This document shows positions 47,621-60,144 of a DNA stretch of 64,000 nucleotides, in pieces; the stretch's first letter is position 1, and every line of letters starts with the position of its first letter. The DNA lies in the NCBI GenBank assembly GCA_016785225.1, contig JAFBJZ010000371.1, positions 439,001 to 503,000 of the forward strand, read 5' to 3'. A program made the translations under genes and the position numbers. The notes beneath the pieces were generated by a model. The model had not been told where the DNA came from and searched no databases. It was given only the letters and a program-made list of their open reading frames with translations. The stretch is from Psettodes erumei. Lineage: Eukaryota; Chordata; Actinopteri; Pleuronectiformes; Psettodidae.

Positions 47621-50600
47621 AGGGGTATTTCTGCTCATTGCATCACCACAGAAAGGTCTTGTGGACATTTTGAATCCATGAAAGGACCTGTCTGTCCGCA
47701 TCTGTACACCTGTCTGTCAGTCATTGCCAGATATGACGACTCAAGGTTTCTCCATCCTCGCAAATAACACGCACACGCACGTTTAATAAATTCTTGCCCC
47801 TCAGCAATGTCTGTCAGGTTTAAGGAGCAGCTTGAGACACTTGTCATTTCCAGTGCTGACCTTTTCCCGCCGAGGACAAGTCTGAATTTTCAGAAACAAG
47901 CATAAAACACAGTGTAGCATTCACTGCCACACACATTCAGATTTTCCCTTTTTCACTTATGTGAAGATAAAATTTCAAGTTGTGCAGTGGTTCAGCCCCA
48001 TCCTGAAGGAATCCTTTTTTTGTTGTTAGGGAAACGTCAGTCTCACGAGTTCAAAGGATCATTTCAATCACGGTCGGGAAATAAGATGGAACAAAAAAGC
48101 AGAACATGCATGACTCAGACAGAAAAAAGTGTGCTGCGTGTGTGTGTGTGTTGAGGGGGTACTTGTACAGTCTGATCATCTGTATTTCATTGCTGCTGTT
48201 CTGTGTTGTTTTGTCACATCGTCATGTTTCTCCCCTTTATTTATGTTTTTGGTCTGAAATGCCAGAAGAATCACACCAGCGAAGCCGCCACAGTCTCAAC
48301 CCCCAAAATTTCTCACATCCCTCCCCCACATCACCTTTCGTTACAGCACATGCGCAGGAGCAACGAGAGCGTGTCCCGTCATTGCACCTCTTCTATTACA
48401 GGTGTATCATCTATGCTCTCTCTCTCTCTCTCTCTCTCCCTGGTCACTTTAATACTCCTCAAAGAACATGTCAGGAGCTTTCATCCAGAAAAGAAACACG
48501 CATTTATTCATGTCGTGGGGAAAACAAAAATGTTTTTATTACTGCATTTGACAAAGAGGAGAGATGAGTGCTTGGCATTGTGATGTCATCATGTCTGATG
48601 GATGTGGATCAGTGTGTAGTATAGCCCCCCCAGTTATGGATTAGGTTTGAAGACTGGGTAAGAACAGCGTTAAAGTTCAGCAGCAGTGACATGATGGTTG
48701 ATTGAGATACTGGCAGAATCTGATTGGTTTAGGAGAGAGAGTTTGGCTAACATGGGGGGGGGTTATGACCAGACGACAGGTCGTCTGTTTTTTCAAGTCA
48801 TTTGTAAAGTGAAGCATGAGTTTGACGACCATACTCAGCTGGTTCCAGGTTGTTTTGTTTTTTATTTGATTTAAAGAGTTTTACGCCCTGTGAGATTTTG
48901 AAAGGAGAAATAAGCAAAGAAGTTGCACTGCCCCCTGTTGACCGAACAGTGCAAATGAGAGCCTCTGACTCCGCCCATTATTACAGCTTGTTTGTTTTTT
49001 TTAATTCAAGTTGAAGCACCATGCACCAGATGAACTTTAACGAGCCACACATATTTTTCATTGACACTGCAATTTAAAACATGAAAACACACAGATGAGA
49101 TCAAAAATCAAAATTTCTCTGATTCATTCAATAATAAAGTAAGTATGGTAGAAAGAAATGTCCATGTTTGAGCTGCTTCCTGGTTCCCACTGCACCACCA
49201 GGTGGGTGTTTGTGAAACTTGAGGCTGCTGTGTGGAAATGAAATGTAAGTGATCAACAATCAAGTCAGGTATGGGACATAACCGCCTCTATTTGTCTTAA
49301 CTGAACACTATCTTCCTGTTTCACATTAAAAGCCCTCTCAGCCCCCCAGGAGGCCGTCCTTGTAAAACATCAGCAGGAGGTGTTGCCTTTCATGAGTCCT
49401 TTATTTTTTCTGTCCTTTATTTATTTCATCCTCGTGTAATTTGTAATGTTGTCATATCTGTTTCCTGTCATGGAGGGCGTGCGCATGTTTTACACGACAT
49501 GGATTTGCATCTAAATTTGGCAGCAACTCTTCTTTTACCCATATGCCGAAACACCCTGCTGTTCATTTGTAATCTCAGCACTTGTAGTTTTCTTTTGCAC
49601 ACTCGTACAATCCCCAGAGTTTGTTAATAAACCAAGGCCATATCTTTATAGGCAGCACATCACCTCAGCAGATCTGAGAACCATCGCCGAGGCTCACCTG
49701 CACGTTTACACAGGGGCGCAGGCAGGGTGGAGGCCTAACACTGTTAATACCGACCCAACGAGTCAATTCACAGGCTAAAGACACGTAATCGGTTGTGTGA
49801 ATGACAAACTGTCTCCGCTCGTCTCATCTTCCTCCTCTGTTCTTTTCTTCCTGCGCTCCTCCTCCTCCTCTTCATTTCATCTTCATTATTGTGCACGGGT
49901 GACAGATTGGTGTCACTTCTGCTCTGCTGAGACACACGCTCCCCTCTTTCTCTTCTAACCTCACCCTCTCATCGCTCTGTCATTGTGAATTTCCACAACA
50001 CCAACTTTAATCTGGTTTTGAGTGCTGTGCCAATCAGCAACCTTAAAAACAACAACAACAACAAAAAGAGTTCCCCCAGCACTCCCTGCTGCTGCTGCTC
50101 AAGCAGGATGTCAAGAAGCCAGCCTCTGGCTTCTTTGAATTGCTCTGCAAAAAGCCGGAAAACAACAGCAGCAATCCAAAGTTAAACGTACCGCTCAGCA
50201 TCTCCCATGATCACTGCTTTTCAAGAAGGTGGAGACAAAAAATAGGTGTGAATAGATTGTTGGCCGCATCTCGTCAAGTACATGCATGTGTGTTGCCTGA
50301 AATTTGATGGTTAACCACAGAAACCTGAACAACAGCCGCGTGCCGGATACAAGGAGTTGGATCGATGTGGGTTGTTTTTTTGTTGTTGTTCTGCCTTTTG
50401 TTTTGTCAAGTGGCTTGTTGCAGCTTGTGTCTCCTCGTGGCAGGTTTTAACACACAAGGTGACACACATGTTTTTCAGAGCTAAATGTGTGACCCCAGCC
50501 TTCAGAGAATCAGCCCGGAGATAAAATCCACTCAGCCCACTCATCGAGACAAGGAACACGTATCTGTGTGTGCGATGGAGCGTTCTGGCACTCACATCAC

Positions 50601-51264
50601 ACCTGTTTTACATTCCCTTCCCCACCCACCCACATACACTCTGCTTCCAGATTGTTCCCATGTGGGTTCTTTTTTCCTCATTGTCGTATGACATGTTTTA
50701 TTCCTGTGTTCAGTTGTAGTCATAGATTCACCCATAGATTTTAGTAAAATTTTTTTTTTTCAGCATTTTATTTGTCCATGTTGAAAAAAAATCAACAGCA
50801 AATCTTTTTCCAGGGAGCAAGTAGATAAAATTCTGAACATCACTTTAGCCCCCCATTTTTCTTATTTCAATTCTTTAGGCATTCATGGAGATGGGACTCA
50901 AAGTGTGAAATGTTGTCCTACCTGGAAATAGTGAAGAACCTTAAAAAAATCCAAATCATAGACCAAGAGCCAACAGTGGTTAAGAATTTTGTGAAAAATT
51001 CTCATCTCATCCCTCTCCTCCTTTATTTGCATTGACTTTAAATACTCGGTTAGGGTTGTTCATTTCTAATTATTGACCATTTTAATCCCAATAGGGGTTT
51101 TAATCTGCTCAGATTACCGGAATTTAACTTTATGAAGAGCTGAAGGTGTTTTACATGTAGCAGGTTGCAGTTGACAGGCTCAGTCCAAACGTGGATCAAC
51201 CCTCACCATCACGCAACATGAAGTTCAGTGGAAAAGGTCAACACAAAGATCATCTGGCTTTACA

Positions 51265-51298
51265 CATGTACACACGCACACACACACACACACACACA
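51265..51298 (+). repeat. (CA)n microsatellite
   Basis: About 16 CA units with one CG variant, followed by CATC units. Confidence 0.93.
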
Positions 51299-51849
51299 TC
51301 CATCCATCAATTTATAATCAGTCACACAGATCAATAGACACTGTATTGACAAGCAGCACACATCACATGACTGCACACACAAATTAGGCAGTGTGATTAG
51401 AAAAAGTTCTTGGTTGTTTTATCATCTATGGTAGATGAAGTTGTCTATTTTAATTAATTTGATTCATGCAGACCTGACGGAAATGTGTTTTCACATATGT
51501 GACGTTCACAGGATTAAATGAACATTATCCCACAAAGCTGCAAACTGAGACCTCAAGTATGTCTGTCTACTGTCAGGAGAGACACAGGAGTATTGTTTTA
51601 ATTTAACTCTTTGGCAAGAGAGGAATTTTATTCATTCTATCTTAATATCACATTTTGTTGCCAAATGTGGATTAATCAGCAACTGAAAATAGTCCCTGAT
51701 ATATGCAGAGACTAAATCTCACTGTTTTTATGGGATTCATCGATAATAAGAAAAACACAGAATAACATCAGCTCTTTTATCTAATAATAATCTCCATCCT
51801 CTTCAGCGCAGTTGTGTTCGGGATCCACACACTTCACAGAATTTGCCAC

Positions 51850-52960
51850 AGAAGTTGATCCAACTGGGCTAGAGACAGGAGAAGGTGAGGATCATGTTAG
51901 AGCTGAGAGACTCATCAGATCTATCTGTACAGAACACCAAGGCACCAATACTGACAGGTGGCAAGTGAAGGGCCAAGCAAGTGGTTGACCAGATGATCAG
52001 AAGGCTGAGGCACCACAACATCATCAGCATGACCCAGTCAGGGAGGTATAGCCAAAGGTGGAAAACTGTTCCTGAGATGTGGTCGAAAGCAGCGAAGAGG
52101 GAGAAGAAGTAGCTGGTGATATCAGAGATGGTCAGTACAGAGGAGGAGCAATACAGGGTCAGAGCGCACAGTCGTCAACAACAAGGGGCTGGAAAAACTG
52201 GGAGGGAGTGGCTAATGGAACCATAAATTGGGCCAACACACAAGATGCCGCAAGTCAGGTTGAGCTTCCTCATCAGGTCCCTCTAACGCTTTGCCAAGTC
52301 GCATCATCCTATATTTTAGGTGCAGCTCTGATGGGACTGGCCAACTCTGCAGTACCTTGAACCCAAGCCTGCAGCATATCCTGGCCAGCTGCAGAACAGC
52401 GCTGGCACAGGTGGAACCCCTGCCAAGTCCTGCAGAAGTTGGTGGAAATCCTGGAGATGCGCAGGCCACTTCACTTCATCAGACAAGGAGGAGTGGTACA
52501 ACATCACCTGGAGGGAGAGATTAGTCCAAACACCTAGGCGTGACTGGAACCTGAGCAGACCTCAATCGAGCTTAGGTTCCCGAGTGAGATCACCACAACC
52601 GCCATGTGATCTGACATTATCCTAAAGTCCACTACAGCCCAGGGAGTAATCGTAGGAGAACCGATACTTGGACATGACAGCTGAATGCAGAGAAGCAGGG
52701 TGCTCAGCTGCCAGCTACCCTATGGAAGTTGAGTGCAGAGATTTCATGGGAGTATCCATCTAGCACTTCTTGAGGTGTGCTGGAGTCACTGGTCCCAAAC
52801 TGAAGAAGGCCCTGAAGATCTGAGTAAGGTGGCAGAGCACAGGATCTTCTGCATTTGGCTAAAAAGAAAGGACCAGACTTGGGGAAGGTAAGGGTCCCTG
52901 GGCAGCTGCAGGAGGTGGTATAAGGACATCCCTACTGTTGCTCCACCACTGTGAGACCAC
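51850..52960 (+). pseudogene. RLE-type (R2-like) LINE relic, RT thumb to endonuclease
   Basis: No long frame exists, but reading across frames on the plus strand recovers the element in order: LELRDSSDLSVRN and VVDQMIRRLRHHNII (51900-52010), SGRYSQRWKTVPEMWSKAAK (52030-52100), VRLSFLIRSL (about 52255-52285), a zinc-knuckle relic QLCSTLNPSLQHILASC with one cysteine lost (about 52340-52395), LHFIRQGG, LRFPSEITTTAM near the endonuclease core (52570-52610), and FCIWLKRKDQTWG at the C-terminus (52850-52885). The order matches the C-terminal half of R2-like elements and of the minus-strand fragment at 35841-37600. It is heavily mutated and old. The 5' half is absent. Confidence 0.65.
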
Positions 52961-54340
52961 TGTAGCTGCCCAGATGGCAGCACTGGAGGTGCGACAGGTA
53001 GTAGTGTCCAGCAGGTAGCCCTCCACCTGTGAGTCCATCCATGAAAGTCACATAATGTGAGCAGGTGGAGGTGATTGAAATGAAGCCAGTTCTCCTTGTT
53101 TATTTACTGTGTGCTAATTACTATTTCTTCTTCATTAGTGGTCTGTTACTACTCTGATATGTTGTACTATTCTCCTTTTTTCTCTTATCCATCTCCAAAT
53201 TTGACCAGAAAAAGGTTAGGAGAGGGAGAGAAGGAGAGGAGACCCAGATGCAGAGTGCCCCCCTATCCCCGCCTCCCACACAGTTCCTCCTCCCAGCTCC
53301 CGCTGCCCTGAAGGCGGCAGCAGAAGGACAAATCCAATACACCATCTGAGCCCCGAGCAGCCAGGGGGCGCTTCATTTACGCTACAGAGCCTCCCCATTT
53401 AACCCCACACAACACCCTGCAGCAAACACGCACACACACAGCTACAGGTTTATCATGCTTATGAGGACTCTGCGTTGACATGCACGTGTTTCCTCGAGGC
53501 TCAGCTTTGACCTCAGCCACATAAAGAAACCAGACGGTCTGTTCTGACCTCAGGACAATCCAGCTTCAGTCCAGCTTCAGACGATAAAAAATGCCTGTTT
53601 TTTCCTGCAGTGGTCTTTCCTTTACATTTCTGTTTCTTATTAGTCAATCATTCAACAATTCTCTGACTGTGGTTGTGTGACTGCTCAGGACTCAGGACAT
53701 CAAGCTGGTTTCTCAGGTTTTGACACATGTATCAGGAGCTTTGTTTGATGCAAGTTGTATGTGTTTTTTTGGCACTGTATACCTTTATTTTGCACTAGTA
53801 GAGAGTTGAGAGGAAAGAAAGGTCCCCGGCTGGTGTTTACCACCAGGTCGTGTTACTTGTTGGTCATGGATTTTACCACTCAATCTTGAACAGCTTTAAA
53901 GTCTTATGTAGCTCTGAAGTAAAGGCTATGTGAAAATGGTGATCTCAATGGGGCTATCTTTGGTTGAAATGTTGAAAACAGGAACATTTGAATGCAACAA
54001 TCCATTTCCTAGCATATCAAAATCTCATGTCTCCCCAAAAGATCTTCATATCATTCCAGCATCAGAGTGGGTTTCATGCCGCAGGTTGCAGTGTGTTTTT
54101 GCCTTTAGCCACAAGGGGCAGGAATGAGGCCACTGATGCATCAAAGTGATAAGAGCCACTTGTGAATAAATCTGGGTCTGATCCTGTCAACTGCCAATTT
54201 TAAGTGCGTGTGACGTGTGTTTATGTCCACATTAACGCTGTTCTAAATGACAAACAGCCATGAAAAGGTAATTAAAAGGAGTTGAGGGAGTTCGCCACTG
54301 TGAGACAAATGCCTGTCTGAGGAAGAAAAACACTCTTTAT
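52961..54340. other. Non-coding stretch, no gene seen
   Basis: A GC-richer patch at 53215-53410 carries a CTCF-like motif. The rest is AT-rich and matches nothing recognised. Confidence 0.5.
53355..53373 (+). promoter_or_regulatory. CTCF-like motif
   Basis: GCAGCCAGGGGGCGCT matches the vertebrate CTCF core (CCASYAGRKGGC plus GCT) at most positions and lies in GC-rich DNA. Motif inference only. Confidence 0.4.
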
Positions 54341-54760
54341 CACTGTCAGGACAGGAGGATGAGGAGAAGGTGATGAAGGAGTTATACTGGCTTTGACAGT
54401 TAAGAGAAATGAGAAGGAGGAGGAAGACAGGCGAAACTTTATTTTACAAAGAAAGCAATTAAACAGTTTATAAGTGTGTAAAGTAGAGGAGAAACACAAA
54501 TATTTTATCTCTGCTGAGGGAGGAGGAAGAGGAGGAGGAGCTTACAGGATTCTGTTATTGCAGTGAGAGGAGGATAAAGGATAGAATGAAGGAGGGCCGA
54601 GAAACAAGTGAAGAAGAGATGAAAAAAGACACTGGGAACAGAACAAAACTTAATGTGATGATAGAAGAGGAGTTAGATAAGAGGAAGGTAAAACAGAAAA
54701 ACAGTGAGAGTTGCAGGAGAGCAGGGTAGAAGAAGAAAAAAAAAGAAAGAAATGGCTTGG
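54341..54760 (+). repeat. Purine-rich (GA-rich) segment
   Basis: About 420 bp in which the plus strand is mostly A and G, with GGAGGA, GAAGAA and AAAGAAAG words. The minus strand yields a serine/leucine/phenylalanine frame that is not a gene. Confidence 0.65.
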
Positions 54761-54796
54761 CCACTTCCTGCAATGGGTCTCCCTCTCTCGGCAAGC

Positions 54797-54985
54797 AATC
54801 AATTGCCTGATCAATTGTGATCGGTGCCCTCAACATCACTAGGCTCTGCTCATTGGCGAGCTGTCCTCTGGGCCCCAGGGCCGGGCGACCTCATTGGCTG
54901 ACCAGATCGATGGCCTGCCGGGCTGCTGATGGCCGGATCAGGGATCGACTGGTCAGACCAAGTGCAACGGGAGTCGATGGATACG
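54797..54985. promoter_or_regulatory. Small GC-rich island with two ATTGG boxes
   Basis: A sharply GC-richer patch in AT-rich surroundings. It has CAATCAATTG and ATCAATTG sites at its left edge and two inverted CCAAT boxes (CATTGGC at 54851-54857 and 54892-54898), 41 bp apart. The spacing suits NF-Y binding. No transcript start or exon could be recognised. Confidence 0.3.
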
Positions 54986-56394
54986 ACGCAGATCAGACAC
55001 AAACACTAGTTTTAATACATCAAACTACATCAAACACAGAGCAGGAGTTTAAACACACATCACAGGAAACTGCTGTGCATCTTTAGGGCTGAACCATGAT
55101 GACCATCATGTTTATCGAAATAAAATGCATTTACATTCAATCACACACTGGATGTGGTGTAGACTTTTCAATCAGTCTCAGCTGTCAGCAAATATTAGCT
55201 GCTTTGCTAAAGTTAGCAACCATCATTTAGCTCATTTAGCTGCTGTAAAACTACTTCAGTTCAGTTAATGACTAAAGAAATTAAAATATTAATAAACATG
55301 TTTATGCTCGCAAATACTTCCCAACTTTATTTATAATGCTTAGAGAGGTACACAGCTCATGTTTCAGATCAGGGTGAAAACATTGAAATTGAAGCCAGCA
55401 TTTAATTATAGAATCATGTGCCTATCTGAACATAGTTGTGTGTGTGTGTGTGTGTGCCTAATGTGTACTTGTTTTCATCTGCAGTGCACAGTTTCTACTT
55501 GTTCACTCAGAAATGAGTGTTTGACTTGTTTTCTCATAATTGTGTGTATTGTATCTGAATGTGTTGTGTGTTTGTGTGTTGCGCAGTTCATCAAGAGCTC
55601 ATGAATTATTGAGTTCCATTTAGAACCCTTATCACTGTCCCCATGGCAACCAGACCCATGGGGCATATATACAGACACATCAAATACACTCCAATACACA
55701 ATACAATACACTCACTTCTTGTTCAGATGTCTGTTGTGTGTGTGTGTTTTTGTTGTATTTGTTGTTGCCGTACTAAATCTCTCAGCAGCCTCTGTTTGTC
55801 CTCAGTCCTAACTGGACATCATGTCCAACTTATGTTTTATTCATGTTTTCTAACTCTTTTTTAGTCTGTGTGTTTGCATGTGCGTGCACTCGGAGCTGCA
55901 GCCGCTACTCTCTTTCAGTGATGCACTGATGTTCCGTGTTGCAAAAAACCTGAGATCAGGATGACCTGTGCAATGGACAAGCAGAGGAGCGGCTGCCTCT
56001 CGCTGCAGGAAGTGTGGAGTTCAGCTGAGATAAATAAAGACCACAACCATGTTAAAAGTTAATTAGATGCAATGGGTATATGGGTCTCAGGATCCAGACA
56101 AGGGAGACAGGTGAAAGGCAAGCAGGTCCGGCAACAGGTAATCCAAGGATGAGTGCTGGAGAGTCTTGTGCGAAGAACGATCTGGCAAAGAGTGACAGAA
56201 ATTAAGTAGAGCAATGCAGGTGTGCCATAAAGTGATCCGAGAGGAGCAATTGGTGAAGGAGTGGCCAGCAGGTAGAGGGAGATGGGAGGCAGGCAGCAGA
56301 AAATAAGAATATAGCAATATAGCAATAGAGCTGTGTGGCGGACTGTGACAGTTAGAGGTGGCAAAAGTCACTTCCGGTTATGGTGCGCCACTGA
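54986..56394. other. Non-coding stretch, no gene seen
   Basis: Includes a TG array at about 55437-55456. A 56070-56360 segment has phrases typical of fish repeat flanks (GATCTGGCAAAGAGTGACAG). It may be a dispersed repeat of unknown family. Confidence 0.45.
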
Positions 56395-56585
56395 CAAGTC
56401 ATGGTAAACTTGGCTCCTCACTAACTTTCTGAAAAAATACTTGCAATATCAACCAGCAGCTCCCGTATATTTATTCAAAGCCCTGAAAATCCCTGACGGG
56501 TACTATACCTACTAGAAAGGTTAAATCTGGACAACAAACAACAAAGATATCGCTGCTAAAGAGCACGATCAACATTTGTGCTGGC

Positions 56586-57167
56586 ATGGCCACGAGCAGC
56601 GTTAGCATTGCTGCTAATTCTAATAAAGACAAAGCTGGAACAGACACACCTACAAACAGTGACATACTGGGTGCAATTCGCGCATTGAAAGAAGATTTCG
56701 CCAAACAATCAACCGACATGATGGAGGCTATTAATGGCATTAAAGGAGAGGTACTGTCATACTCCAAACTCTGGGGGAAGCAGAGGAGAGAATTTCATTT
56801 CGTGGAGGAAGAAGCAACAGCTCTCCAACAAAAAACTGAACAACTAGAGGATAAAGTGGGAATATTAACAAGCAAAATCCAAGACCAAGAAGAGTGAGCA
56901 AGACGCTCCAACTTCAAACTGGTCAGTCTCCCTGAGAAAACCGAAGGTCCGGACACGTGCAACTTCTTGAAAAACTGGCTTCTCAAAGCACTGGGTGACA
57001 CTCTCACCCCAACCACAGTTATTGAGAAACTGCACCGGATCGGCCAGGTGAACCCAAACCAATCCTCATCATCCAGAACAATCATCATGAAACTTCTGAA
57101 TTTTAAAGACCGGGAGAAGATACTAAGAGCAGCGAGTAAGATCATTTTAATAGATAAAACAATTTAG
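56586..57167 (+). pseudogene. L1 ORF1 (RNA-binding protein), truncated
   Basis: ORF1 protein binds LINE RNA and acts as a chaperone. Frame 56586-56894 begins MATSSVSIAANSNKDKAG and has a coiled-coil heptad region (EATALQQKTEQLEDKVGIL). A TGA stop follows at 56895-56897. The same frame continues with ARRSNFKLVSLPEKTEG, FLKNWLLKALGDTLTP, IEKLHRIGQVNP and IIMKLLNFKDREKILRAASK, the RNA-recognition domain. It stops at about 57167, so the C-terminal domain is missing. Premature stop and truncation make it inactive. Confidence 0.8.
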
Positions 57168-57479
57168 CTATCAGGAAAATAGGTATGTCAATAAGTTAAT
57201 TGTATTTGTAATAAGAGTCTTTTTAATTTTATGCCATTATAAATTACTGTGAGTCGAGCCCGCAGTCGATTTAATTTTCAATCATTTAGCGAACCTATAA
57301 AGGTATGTGTCAGTGTTCAAATGATGTTGCTCCTCTTTATGTGGAGTTGTGTTTTGTACATGCACTTCGTTTGGGGAAGGGCATGAGGGGGTTTTCAAAA
57401 GGGATGGGATCTCAACACGTTGTTTTTACTTTTGCTTTACATTTGTTTGCTATTTCATTATTTAATTAATCCTGTCCTG

Positions 57480-58782
57480 AACAACTACTAGACCTAGAGA
57501 ACTAGAAACACACTTGACAAATGATGACATCAAGAGTGTTAAAAAAAGGTGGCCAGGGCAAATTTACTCAGCTGGCTTTACTTTCCACGCTTGGGGTGTC
57601 ATGATATTAATTCATAAATCAATCCCCTTTCGGGTAAAAAATAAACATATAGATCCATCAGAGAGGTATGTTATTCTAAGTGGTACAATAATATCTACCC
57701 ATATCAATCTAATAAGTCCATATGCCCGAATGGTGATGAACCCGCCTTCTATCAAAAATCTTTTTCTCTCTATATCTATATATAATTGGCGGTGATTTCA
57801 ATTGTGTGTTGGACTACAGGATCACTCTACTGGTATTGATTTCCCACCAACTGCCAAGAAAGATAATTAAGAAATTCATGGTGCACTTAAATTTGATAGA
57901 TATTTGGAGATACCTCAACCCAAATAATGCTTCTCAAATACATATAAAACATACTCTAGGATTGACTACTTTCTGATCTCTAATGGTTTACTATCAAAAA
58001 TTGAGAAATGCTGGTACGACAGTATTCTTGTCTGACCATGCACCCGTCTCATTAACAGTGGAAGTATCTAATATATTTTCCTCACCACCAAGATTTCATT
58101 TCCAATCTAGGTGGCTTCAATATCCAGGTTTTGTGAAGTTTCTTGAGGTGAATAAATGAATACCTCTCTATAAACAAAAATCAAACCAATGCGTCAGTGA
58201 AGTGGGAGGCATTCAATGCATTTATTATCATCACAAGAGGTGAGATAATAAGTTGTACTAAATAAACTTCCAAAACATTCTATGAACAACTAAACACTCT
58301 TGAACAAATTTAAGAATTAGAACAACTTTATCATAGAGACAATCCAGAAAAGCAGCAGGAGCTTGTACAATTAAAATCTCAGTATAATGAACTAACTACA
58401 AATAAAACAGCTTCCCATTTGTTGTGGTTAAGACAGTCATATTATGACCAGGGTGAAAAGTCTGGCAAACTGTTGGCATGGCGAATACAAAAGGTGGAGA
58501 CACACAGAGATAATAGTTCTGTTAAACTAGAAGTATAGGAAGGATCTAACTGACCCAGTCAAAATAAATGTGGCTTTTTCAAATTATTATGAAAATCTGT
58601 ATAAATCTGAATACCCCAAGAACCTATAAAGACAAAATGATTGATGATCTTAAATTCCCAACCTTGACTGAAGAAGCTAAATCAAATTTTTTTAAAAACT
58701 TGGTTATTGAGGAGTTAACAGAAGCGCTGCAAAGTATGAACAGTGGGAAAGCACCTGGGCCTGATGGCCTGCCCATAGAACT
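57480..58782 (+). pseudogene. L1 ORF2: APE endonuclease and N-terminal RT, broken
   Basis: ORF2 nicks target DNA and copies LINE RNA. The frame at 57514-57795 shows MTNDDIKSVKKRWPGQIYSA and GVMILIHKSIPF. After a frameshift come IGGDFNCVLDY (about 57785-57820), RIDYFLIS (about 57957-57982) and SDHAPVSLT (about 58030-58060), which are the conserved endonuclease motifs. Charged linker sequence follows (SPEKQQELVQLKSQYNEL, SHLLWLRQSYYDQGEKSG). The frame at 58568 ends with LTEALQSMNSGKAPGPDGLP, the first RT block. Homology then stops at 58782 at the Tc1-like insertion. Several stops are present. Confidence 0.8.
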
Positions 58783-59717
58783 ACACTGCTCAAAAAATAA
58801 AGGGAACAGGAGGAGTACTGCCAGAGCCCTGCAAAATGACCTCCAGCAGGCCACAAATGTGCATGTGTCAGCTCAAACGGTCAGAAACAGACTCCATGAG
58901 GGTGATATGAGGGCCCGACATCCACAGGTGGGAGTTGTGCTTACAGCCCAACACCATGCAGGATGTTCAGCATTTGCCAAAGAACACCAAGATTGGCAAA
59001 TTCGCCACTGGTGCCCTGTGCTCTTCACAGATGAAAGCAGGTTCACACTGAGCACATGTGACAGATGTGACAGAGTCTGGAGATGCCGTGGAGAACATTC
59101 TGCTGCCTGCAACATCCTCCAGCATGACCTGTTTGGCAGTGGGACAGTAATGGTGTGAGGTGGCATTTCTTTGGGGGGCCACACAGCCCTCCATGTGCTC
59201 GACAGAGGTAGCCTGACTGCCATTAGGTACCTTGTGAGACCATATGCTGGTGCGGTTGGCCCTGGGTTCCTCCTAATGCAAGACAATGCTGGACCTCATG
59301 TGGCTGGAGTGTGTCAGCAGTTCCTGCAAGACTAAGGCATTGCTATGGACTGGCCCACCCGTTCCCCAGACTGAATTCAATTGAGCACATCTGGGACATC
59401 ATGTTTCACTCCATCCACCAACGCCACATTGCACCACAGACTGTCCAGGAGTTGGCGGATGCTTTAGTCCAGGAGCCTCATTTTGACTTGTTTTAAGGAC
59501 ATTACAAAGTTGGATCAGCCTGTAGTGTTTTTTCCACTCTAATTTTGAGTGTGACTCCAAATCCAGACCTCCATGGGTTAATGAATTTGATTTCCATTGA
59601 TAATCTTTGTGTGATTTTGTTGTCAGCACATTCAACTATGTAAAGAACAAAGTATTTAAGAATATTTTATTCATTCAGATCTAGGATGTGTTATTTTAGT
59701 GTTCCCTTTATTTTTTC
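58783..59717 (+). mobile_element. Tc1-like transposon with internally deleted transposase
   Basis: Starts ACTGCTCAAAAAATAAAGGG after a CTA in the L1 sequence (target TA) and ends TTAGTGTTCCCTTTATTTTT, the inverted partner of the start. The last bases of the right repeat are lost. The transposase reads RSTARALQNDLQQATNVHVS, QTVRNRLHEGDM, PVLFTDESRFTLS (first catalytic Asp), LLMQDNAGPHVAGV (second Asp) and NSIEHIWDIM (catalytic Glu). The N-terminal DNA-binding part, a short central piece and about 40 C-terminal residues are deleted. TGA at 59156-59158 and frameshifts finish it. It lies between the L1 relic and the BEL element. Confidence 0.88.
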
Positions 59718-60144
59718 CATCGGGAGAGGGAACAACGCGGTTTTCCAGCTTTCCTGTGAAGACCCGAGGGCCTGCGTTTCCGGAGCGTTGGCTTGGCACT
59801 GCAGACCAGCGCGGGGAAAGAGCACAGCGCAAGAAGATGATGGTGCACAGGGACAATTCAGCTGACGAGTAGGCCTACTATTGCAACGGATAACAGGTCA
59901 GACTGTATTTTTCCAATCTGATTTCAGGTGATTGAACTGGACTGATTAAACTGAATATTTCTTGCTCATTTGTTGGTGGAAAAAAAAGAAGAATAGAAAA
60001 GGACAGTTTGTAAATTGAAAAGAATTATGTAACTTGTTTATATTTGTCTTTTCATGACAGTTCTATAGTTATGGTTTGGTTGTTTACATTACATTTAAGG
60101 ATTTTATATTTGCATAGTGTTGCATTTTAAAGTAGTTCAATAAA
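59718..60144 (+). promoter_or_regulatory. BEL/Pao leader, possibly including part of the 5' LTR
   Basis: Non-coding sequence between the Tc1-like end and the first BEL frame. It starts with a GC-richer part (GGGAGAGGGAACAACGCGG, about 59721-59850) and becomes AT-rich. The start ATG at 60145 lies in AATAAAATGG. Without the 3' LTR, which is beyond the window, the LTR border cannot be fixed. Confidence 0.4.

Larger units (their letters stand above)
45511..51845. other. Long non-coding stretch, no gene seen
   Basis: Short overlapping frames only. A segment near 46560-46800 (CATCATGATTGACAGCTGAG onwards) resembles a fish dispersed repeat I recall. A GC-richer segment at 46370-46510 might be a conserved non-coding element, but this is weak. 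Runs of CT (48418-48438) and TG (48137-48151) occur. Confidence 0.45.
56395..58782 (+). mobile_element. L1-type LINE, interrupted in ORF2
   Basis: A 5' non-coding part (about 56395-56585) is followed by ORF1, a gap, and ORF2 with endonuclease and the very start of RT. ORF2 breaks off at 58782, where a Tc1-like element begins. The RT catalytic region and the 3' end are not found afterwards. Confidence 0.8.

Noticed and set aside
54555..54839. Minus-strand frame rich in Ser, Leu and Phe
   Set aside because: Product of the purine-rich segment.
58624..59286. Minus-strand frames over the Tc1-like transposase
   Set aside because: Shadows of the plus-strand L1 and transposase coding; no independent motif.
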